From Paracoccaceae bacterium (lineage in GTDB: Bacteria > Pseudomonadota > Alphaproteobacteria > Rhodobacterales > Rhodobacteraceae), in contig DOIS01000388.1 of the NCBI GenBank assembly GCA_003511785.1, forward strand, positions 4,266 through 15,181: 10,916 bases of DNA, in the 5' to 3' direction. A program made the position numbers and the translations under genes. Each line of letters begins with the position of its first letter. Within the stretch, counting starts at the first letter, position 1. Below the pieces are notes generated by a model, which saw only the letters and a list, made by a program, of their open reading frames with translations, had not been told where the DNA came from and ran no database searches. Below, one piece after another: positions 5,517-10,916 of this stretch.

Positions 5517-7163
5517 ATGAAAATCTCACGTCTCGTCCGGGTCCAGGACCCGGCCATCAGGGCGCTCCACCTGACCTGGATCGCCTTCTTCATCACCTTC
5601 TACGTCTGGTTCAACATGGCGCCGCTGGCGTCCTCGATGCTGGCCTCCGTCGACTGGTTGACAAAGGACGACATCCGCCTCTTCGCCATCGCCAACGTGG
5701 CGCTGACCATTCCGGCGCGCATCCTCGTGGGCATGGCGCTGGATCACTGGGGCCCACGCCGGGTGTTCTCGGTGCTGATGGTCACCATGGCCGTGCCCAC
5801 CCTGTTCTTCGCCTTCGGCGATACCAAGGTGCAGCTCTTCGTCTCGCGTCTGGTCCTGTCGTCGGTCGGTGCGGGTTTCGTCGTGGGCATCCACATGACC
5901 GCGCTCTGGTTCAAGCCGCGCGACATCGGCTTTGCCGAGGGCTTCTATGCCGGCTGGGGCAATTTCGGTTCGGCCGCCGCGGCGATGACCATGCCCACCA
6001 TCGCGCTGACCATGTTCGGCGGCGAGGATGGCTGGCGCTATGCCATCGCGCTCTCGGGCGTCATCATGGCCGCCTACGGCGTGTTCTACTGGTTCGCCAT
6101 CACCGACGGCCCCACCGCCGACACCCACAAGAAGGCCCGCAAGTCCGGCGCGCTGGAAGTGTCCACCTACAAGGACCTGGTCCTGCTGGTGATCTTCACC
6201 GTGCCGCTGATCGGTATCCTGTCGATCCTGGTCTACCGGGTGCAGATGATGGGCTATATCGACGGCTTCGTGGCCGGGATCTGCTATGCCTCCATCGCCA
6301 TCATGGTGGTCTATCAGGTCTGGCAGGTGCTGCGGGTGAACTTGCCTCTGCTGCGCAAGGGCATCCCCGAGGACGACAAGTATCCGTTCAGCTCGGTCGC
6401 CGCGCTCAACACGACCTATTTCGCCAATTTCGGTGCGGAACTGGCCGTGGTGTCGATGCTGCCCTTCTTCTTCCAGGAAACCTGGGGTCTGACGCCGGTC
6501 ACGGCCGGCCTGATCGCGGCGTCCTTCGCCTTCATCAACCTGGTCGCGCGTCCCATGGGCGGGCTGGTCTCGGACCGGATGGGCAACCGCCGCTTCGTGA
6601 TGCTTGCCTACATGCTGGGCATCGCCATCGGCTTTGTGCTGATGGGGCTGCTGAACAGCTCCTGGCCGCTGATCATCGCCATCGCGATCACCATCGCCTG
6701 CTCGTTCTTCGTGCAGGGCGCGGAAGGCGCGACCTTCGGAATCATCCCGTCGATCAAGCGCCGCGTCACCGGCCAGATCGCCGGCATGGCGGGGGCCTAC
6801 GGTAACGTGGGCGCGGTCTTCTACCTGTTCGTGTTCATGTTCGTCGATGCCTCGACCTTCTTCTTCATCATCGCCACGGGCGCCCTGATTTCCTGCGTGG
6901 TGTGCTTCTTCTGGCTGAAGGAGCCCGAGGGCGGCTTTGACGAGGAATACGTGCTGAGTTCCGTGGACCAGGCCATCGCCGCCGAGGCCGCGCGCAAGAA
7001 GGAGGCCGAGGACGACCTGGCCCGTATCTTCGAAGGCTCGCGCGTCACACTGGCCGAAAAGGGCGACGGGCTGACCGTCACCGCCCGGTTCCGCGACCTC
7101 GACGATCTGTGCAGCGCGCTGGCGCGGCTGACCCCGAAAGCCGGGCAGACCCCCGCCGAATGA
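5517..7163 (+). CDS. narK1: NarK1-like nitrate/nitrite MFS transporter with extra helix pair and soluble C-terminal tail
   Basis: This inner-membrane protein of the major facilitator superfamily nitrate/nitrite porter (NNP) family has 548 residues. The first nitrate signature is GFYAGWGNFG (142-151) and the second AGAYGNVGAVF (425-435). The substrate-binding arginines are probably R68 (IPARILVG) and R345 (LVARPMGG). NarK1-type porters usually import nitrate with protons. It is longer than usual: an added hydrophobic pair (about 218-240 and 250-275) lies between the two six-helix halves, and about 75 mostly charged residues follow the last helix (472-548), with a possible coiled coil and a short strand/helix unit. 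The ATG at 5517 is preferred; an in-frame ATG at 5463 lies inside the Usp gene and would add 18 basic, non-conserved residues. In Paracoccus NarK1 and NarK2 are fused; here they are separate genes in the same order. Confidence 0.85.
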   Translation: MKISRLVRVQDPAIRALHLTWIAFFITFYVWFNMAPLASSMLASVDWLTKDDIRLFAIANVALTIPARILVGMALDHWGPRRVFSVLMVTMAVPTLFFAFGDTKVQLFVSRLVLSSVGAGFVVGIHMTALWFKPRDIGFAEGFYAGWGNFGSAAAAMTMPTIALTMFGGEDGWRYAIALSGVIMAAYGVFYWFAITDGPTADTHKKARKSGALEVSTYKDLVLLVIFTVPLIGILSILVYRVQMMGYIDGFVAGICYASIAIMVVYQVWQVLRVNLPLLRKGIPEDDKYPFSSVAALNTTYFANFGAELAVVSMLPFFFQETWGLTPVTAGLIAASFAFINLVARPMGGLVSDRMGNRRFVMLAYMLGIAIGFVLMGLLNSSWPLIIAIAITIACSFFVQGAEGATFGIIPSIKRRVTGQIAGMAGAYGNVGAVFYLFVFMFVDASTFFFIIATGALISCVVCFFWLKEPEGGFDEEYVLSSVDQAIAAEAARKKEAEDDLARIFEGSRVTLAEKGDGLTVTARFRDLDDLCSALARLTPKAGQTPAE

Positions 7164-7173
7164 CCCATTGGCC

Positions 7174-7197
7174 GGCCGGGTCGCGAGAGACCTGGCC
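7174..7197 (+). other. Intercistronic hairpin between narK1 and narK2
   Basis: GGCCGGGTC (7174-7182) pairs with GACCTGGCC (7189-7197) over 9 bp, with one G-U pair and a 6-base loop GCGAGA. It starts 11 bases after the narK1 stop and has no T-run after it, so it is more likely an RNA-stability or partial attenuation element than a full terminator. The narK2 ribosome binding site follows at 7225-7230. Confidence 0.45.
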
Positions 7198-7224
7198 GCG
7201 CCACTTCCATAAAACCTGCCACCG

Positions 7225-7230
7225 AAGGGA
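7225..7230 (+). promoter_or_regulatory. Shine-Dalgarno of narK2
   Basis: GAAGGGA-type purine run 8 bases before the ATG at 7239. It supports this start, which also gives the expected family N-terminus (WRPEDPQFWESQG shortly after). Confidence 0.6.
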
Positions 7231-7238
7231 CCAAACCC

Positions 7239-8633
7239 ATGGCAATCACCGACACCCGCACCGCGCAGAGCCGTCACGTGCTGACGGACTGGCGCCCCGA
7301 AGACCCGCAGTTCTGGGAAAGCCAGGGCCGCGCCATCGCCAACCGCAACCTCTGGATCTCGATCCCCAACCTGATGATGGCCTTCTCGGTCTGGATGGTC
7401 TGGTCGGTCGTCGTGGCCAAGATGCCCGCCATCGGCTTCGACTTCTCGGTGGGCGAGCGGTTCTGGCTGGCGGCGCTGCCGGGCCTCTCGGGCGCCACGT
7501 TGCGCATCTTCTACAGCTTCATGATCCCGATTTTCGGCGGCCGCAAATGGACCGCGATTTCCACCGCATCGCTGCTGCTGCCGGCGCTCGGCATCGGATT
7601 TGCGATCCAGGACCCCGACACCTCCTATGCCACCTTCCTGATCCTAGCGCTGCTTTGCGGCTTCGGCGGCGGCAACTTCGCCTCCTCCATGGCCAATATC
7701 GCCTATTTCTTCCCCAAGAAGGTCAAGGGCCAGGCGCTGGCCATGAACGCGGGCCTGGGCAACCTGGGCGTGTCGGTCATGCAATTCGTCGTGCCGGTCG
7801 TCATCACAATGGGCGTGTTCGGTGCCCTGGGCGGTGAGCCGCAGCAACTCAGCGACGGCGGCCAGCTCTTCCTGCAGAACGCCGGCTTCATCTGGGTGCC
7901 CTTCCTGATCGTCGGCGCCATCGCCGCCTGGTTCGGCATGAACGACATCGCGGATGCCAAGGCCACGCTGGGCGAGCAGATGTCGATCCTCAAGCGTCGC
8001 CACAACTGGATCATGTGCATCCTCTATATCGGCACCTTCGGGTCGTTCATCGGCTATGCGGCGGGCTTCCCGCTGCTGATGAAGACGCAGTTCCCCGAGG
8101 TGGACGCGCTGAAATTCGCCTTCCTCGGCCCGCTTGTCAGCGCGCTGAGCCGGGCGGCCACGGGCTGGGTCTCGGACAAGTTCGGCGGCGGCCGCGTCAC
8201 CTTCTGGGTGTTCCTGGGCATGATCGCAGCGGTGCTGGGCGTGGTCTATTTCCTGCCGCTGGGTGACAGCGCGGGCAACTTCTGGGGCTTCTTCGCCTGC
8301 TTCATGGCGCTGTTCTTCCTGACCGGCGTGGGCAATGCCTCGACCTTCCAGATGATCCCGTCGATCATGAAACAGGAAATCCCGCGCCTCGAGCCCGGCC
8401 TCGACGAAACCCAGTCGCAGCGCACGATCGAGCGCGAGAGCGCCGCGATCATCGCCTTCACCTCGGCCATCGGCGCCTACGGCGCCTTCTTCATCCCGAA
8501 GTTCTACGGCACCTCGATCGACATGACCGGCGGCCCCGCCGCGGCGCTCTACGGGTTCGCGATCTTCTACGTGCTCTGCACCGTGATCACCTGGGCCTTC
8601 TACAGCCGCAAGAACGCGCCTGTGCCCTGCTGA
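7239..8633 (+). CDS. narK2: Nitrate/nitrite antiporter, NarK2 type
   Basis: This 464-residue, twelve-helix major facilitator transporter is collinear with E. coli NarK (463 residues). It exchanges periplasmic nitrate for cytoplasmic nitrite so that NarG, whose active site faces the cytoplasm, is supplied and nitrite is removed. The N-terminus WRPEDPQFWESQGRAIANRN is a family hallmark. The two substrate-binding arginines fall at R89 and R305, the same numbers as in E. coli NarK. The nitrate signatures are NAGLGNLGVSVMQ (170-182) and SAIGAYGAFFIPK (409-421). It follows narK1 after a 75-base gap containing a hairpin and precedes narG by 67 bases, within one operon. A short C-terminal tail ends in Cys. 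Family assignment is very secure; the antiport direction is taken from homologues. Confidence 0.95.
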   Translation: MAITDTRTAQSRHVLTDWRPEDPQFWESQGRAIANRNLWISIPNLMMAFSVWMVWSVVVAKMPAIGFDFSVGERFWLAALPGLSGATLRIFYSFMIPIFGGRKWTAISTASLLLPALGIGFAIQDPDTSYATFLILALLCGFGGGNFASSMANIAYFFPKKVKGQALAMNAGLGNLGVSVMQFVVPVVITMGVFGALGGEPQQLSDGGQLFLQNAGFIWVPFLIVGAIAAWFGMNDIADAKATLGEQMSILKRRHNWIMCILYIGTFGSFIGYAAGFPLLMKTQFPEVDALKFAFLGPLVSALSRAATGWVSDKFGGGRVTFWVFLGMIAAVLGVVYFLPLGDSAGNFWGFFACFMALFFLTGVGNASTFQMIPSIMKQEIPRLEPGLDETQSQRTIERESAAIIAFTSAIGAYGAFFIPKFYGTSIDMTGGPAAALYGFAIFYVLCTVITWAFYSRKNAPVPC

Positions 8634-8646
8634 AAACCATGATCCT

Positions 8647-8675
8647 CTGCGCGCCGCCCCGGCTGTGGCGCGCAG
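8647..8675 (+). other. Intercistronic hairpin between narK2 and narG
   Basis: A perfect 9-bp inverted repeat, CTGCGCGCC (8647-8655) and GGCGCGCAG (8667-8675), has an 11-base loop. It begins 14 bases after the narK2 stop and ends 13 bases before the narG Shine-Dalgarno (GGAGA, 8689-8693). No T-run follows, so it is probably an RNA processing or stabilising element, possibly setting separate narK and narG transcript levels. Confidence 0.5.
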
Positions 8676-8700
8676 CCACCAACCCCTTGGAGAGTTTGAG

Positions 8701-10916
8701 ATGAGCCACCTGCTCGACAGACTGAACTTCCTCCGCTCGAACAAGTTGGAAGAGTTCTCGAACGGCTACGGCCAGGTCACCAACGAGGACCGGGCCTGGG
8801 AAGACACCTACAGAAACCGCTGGCGTCACGACAAGGTGGTGCGCTCGACCCACGGGGTGAACTGCACCGGGTCCTGTTCCTGGAAGATCTACGTCAAGAA
8901 CGGCATCGTCACCTGGGAGACGCAGCAGACGGATTACCCGCGCACGCGCCCCGACCTGCCCAACCACGAGCCGCGCGGCTGCGCCCGCGGCGCCTCCTAC
9001 AGCTGGTATCTCTATTCCGCGAACCGGGTGAAGAACCCGCTCGTGCGCGGCAGCCTGATGAAGATCTGGCGCGAGATGCGCAAGACCCGGACGCCCATCG
9101 AGGCTTGGACCGCGATCCAGAGCGACCCGGTTCTGCGCGCCTCCTACACCGCCAAGCGCGGCACCGGCGGCTTCGTCCGCGCCACCTGGGACGAGGCGAC
9201 CGAGATCACGGCCGCCGCCAACGCCTATACCGCCAAGACCTACGGGCCCGACCGCATCTTCGGCTTCTCGCCGATCCCCGCGATGTCGATGGTCAGCTAT
9301 GCCGCCGGCTCGCGCTATCTCAGCCTGATGGGCGGCGTCTGCATGTCCTTCTACGACTGGTATTGCGACCTGCCGCCCGCCTCGCCGATAACCTGGGGCG
9401 AACAGACCGACGTGCCGGAATCGGCCGACTGGTATAACAGCAGCTACCTGCTGCTCTGGGGCTCGAACGTGCCGCAGACGCGCACGCCGGACGCGCATTT
9501 CTATACCGAGGTGCGCTACAAGGGCACCAAGTCGGCGGTGATCTGCCCGGACTATTCCGAGGCGTCCAAGTTCGCCGATGTCTGGCTGAACGTGAAACAG
9601 GGCACCGACGCGGCGCTGGCCATGGCCTTCGGCCATGTCATCCTGCGCGAGTTCCATCTCGATCGTCAGGCAGAGTATTTCGAGGATTACTGCCGCAAGT
9701 ATTCCGACATGCCGATGCTCGTGCGGCTGGACGAGACCGACGGCCGCCTGGTGCCGGGCCGCTTCCTGCGCGCCGACGATCTCGACGGCAAGCTGGGCGA
9801 AGAGAACAACCCCGAGTGGAAGACCGTCGCCATCGACGAGGCCACCAAGGAGCTGGTCTCGCCCAACGGCGCGATCGGCTATCGCTGGGGCGAGAAGGGC
9901 AAATGGAACCTCGAGGAGAAGGCCGCCGGCAAGGATACGCGGCTGAAGATGTCGCTGATCCTCGACGACGACCACGACGAGGTCTGCGGCGTCGATTTCC
10001 CCTATTTCGGCGGCGCAGCCACCGAGGCCTTCACGACGGGCGACACGCGGCCCGACGTGCTGACCAAGAACATCCCGGTCAAGCGCGTGCAGACCGCCGA
10101 GGGCGAGGTGCTGGTCACCACGGTCTTCGACCTGTTCTGCGCCAACTATGGCCTCGACCGGGGCTTGGGCGGCGAATGGGTCGCCACCTCCTATGACGAG
10201 GACGTGCCGGGCACGCCCGCCTGGGCCGAGAAGATCACCGGCGTTCCCGCCGACAAGATCGCCCATGTGGCCCGCGAATTCGCCGACACCGCCGAGAAGA
10301 CCCAGGGCAAAGCCATGGTCATCATCGGGGCGGCGATGAACCACTGGTATCACATGGACATGAACTATCGCGGCGTCATCAACATGCTGGTGATGTGCGG
10401 CTGCGTGGGTCAATCCGGCGGCGGCTGGGCGCATTACGTGGGCCAGGAAAAGCTGCGCCCGCAGACCGGCTGGGCACCCTTGGCCTTCGCGCTGGACTGG
10501 GGCCGCCCGCCGCGGCACATGAACTCCACCAGTGCCTGGTATGCCCATACCGACCAGTGGCGCTATGAGACGCTGGAGGCGAGCGAGATCCTCTCGCCCA
10601 CCGCGCCCGAGGGCGATTGGGACATCTCCCTGATCGACTACAACATCCGCGCCGAGCGGATGGGCTGGCTGCCCTCGGCCCCGCAACTCAAGACCAACCC
10701 GCTGGAGGTGGCGAAGGCCGCGAAGGAGGCCGGGATGGAAATCCCCGCCTATGTCGCGCAACAGCTCAAATCCGGTGAACTGGAGATGGCCTGCGAGGAC
10801 CCGGACGCGCCCGAGAACTGGCCGCGCAACCTCTTCGTGTGGCGGTCGAACCTGCTGGGTTCCTCGGGCAAGGGGCACGAGTATTTTCTCAAGCACCTGC
10901 TGGGCACCGATCACGG
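8701..10916 (+). CDS. narG: Respiratory nitrate reductase alpha subunit NarG (3' end outside window)
   Basis: This is the molybdenum bis-MGD catalytic subunit of the membrane-bound cytoplasm-facing nitrate reductase NarGHI, which reduces nitrate to nitrite with quinol electrons. About 738 of an expected 1,245 residues are present. The FS0 [4Fe-4S] ligands are seen in THGVNCTGSCSW and PRGCARG: His51, Cys55, Cys59, Cys94, the NarG-type His replacing the first Cys. The Mo-ligating Asp is Asp219 in SFYDWYCDLPP (E. coli Asp222). WGEQTDVPESADWYNSSYLL and CVGQSGGGWAHYVGQEK are further conserved segments. The N-terminus (LDRLNFLRSNK then FSNGYGQ) matches the vestigial Tat-like segment of NarG. The ATG at 8701 has a GGAGA site 7 bases upstream. 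narH, narJ and narI should follow beyond the window. A long open frame on the opposite strand is a codon-bias shadow. Confidence 0.97.
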   Translation, partial: MSHLLDRLNFLRSNKLEEFSNGYGQVTNEDRAWEDTYRNRWRHDKVVRSTHGVNCTGSCSWKIYVKNGIVTWETQQTDYPRTRPDLPNHEPRGCARGASYSWYLYSANRVKNPLVRGSLMKIWREMRKTRTPIEAWTAIQSDPVLRASYTAKRGTGGFVRATWDEATEITAAANAYTAKTYGPDRIFGFSPIPAMSMVSYAAGSRYLSLMGGVCMSFYDWYCDLPPASPITWGEQTDVPESADWYNSSYLLLWGSNVPQTRTPDAHFYTEVRYKGTKSAVICPDYSEASKFADVWLNVKQGTDAALAMAFGHVILREFHLDRQAEYFEDYCRKYSDMPMLVRLDETDGRLVPGRFLRADDLDGKLGEENNPEWKTVAIDEATKELVSPNGAIGYRWGEKGKWNLEEKAAGKDTRLKMSLILDDDHDEVCGVDFPYFGGAATEAFTTGDTRPDVLTKNIPVKRVQTAEGEVLVTTVFDLFCANYGLDRGLGGEWVATSYDEDVPGTPAWAEKITGVPADKIAHVAREFADTAEKTQGKAMVIIGAAMNHWYHMDMNYRGVINMLVMCGCVGQSGGGWAHYVGQEKLRPQTGWAPLAFALDWGRPPRHMNSTSAWYAHTDQWRYETLEASEILSPTAPEGDWDISLIDYNIRAERMGWLPSAPQLKTNPLEVAKAAKEAGMEIPAYVAQQLKSGELEMACEDPDAPENWPRNLFVWRSNLLGSSGKGHEYFLKHLLGTDH

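Noticed and set aside
5526..7277. A 583-codon - strand frame opposite narK1
   Set aside because: It is rich in His, Arg, Gly and Asp with no domain-like pattern, as expected for the antisense of a membrane-protein gene.
8587..10914. A 775-codon open frame on the - strand opposite narG
   Set aside because: The + strand carries unmistakable NarG with metal ligands. The antisense frame is a shadow of G/C-ending codons and has repetitive Gly/Ala/Arg/His composition.

Overview
The window is GC-rich (codons strongly favour G/C at third positions) and looks like the chromosome of a nitrate-respiring alphaproteobacterium, most likely in the Rhodobacterales (Paracoccus/roseobacter type). This rests on gene content and codon style only; there is no rRNA or other phylogenetic marker. 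No tRNA, rRNA, CRISPR array, insertion sequence or prophage gene was seen.

Left block (1-3593, + strand): the 3' part of an aldehyde dehydrogenase gene, a short-chain dehydrogenase resembling coniferyl-alcohol dehydrogenase, and a YqiK-like flotillin. All three are tightly spaced and read as one operon. The dehydrogenase pair fits stepwise oxidation of an (aromatic) alcohol to aldehyde to acid. Both carry a one-base reading-frame break: an extra base near 447 in the aldehyde dehydrogenase, and a missing base at or near a six-C run (1219-1224) just after the likely start of the alcohol dehydrogenase. Either this catabolic unit is decaying or the assembly has indels here.

Middle (3594-4999): a short convergent intergenic stretch with a GC hairpin. 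Then, on the - strand, a two-gene unit: a Crp/Fnr regulator of the NarR/DNR kind (no N-terminal Fe-S cysteines, but the E..SR recognition-helix signature) followed by a small carboxymuconolactone-decarboxylase-fold protein without its usual cysteines. The divergent regulatory region holds two perfect TTGAT-N4-ATCAA FNR-type boxes. One lies just ahead of the regulator's preferred start. The other is placed as a class II activator site for the right-hand operon.

Right block (5000-10916, + strand): universal stress protein, NarK1-like transporter, NarK2-type nitrate/nitrite antiporter, then narG, whose 3' part runs off the window (narHJI would be expected next). The genes supply nitrate to, and export nitrite from, the membrane-bound respiratory nitrate reductase. 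Both intercistronic gaps flanking narK2 contain a 9-bp-stem hairpin.

The most informative unit is this regulated respiratory cluster: regulator, its apparent boxes, stress protein, two transporters and the reductase. No wholly unknown system is evident. The least explained parts are the cysteine-less AhpD-like partner of the regulator, the atypical Usp, the extra helix pair and soluble tail of NarK1, and the flotillin sitting with dehydrogenases.
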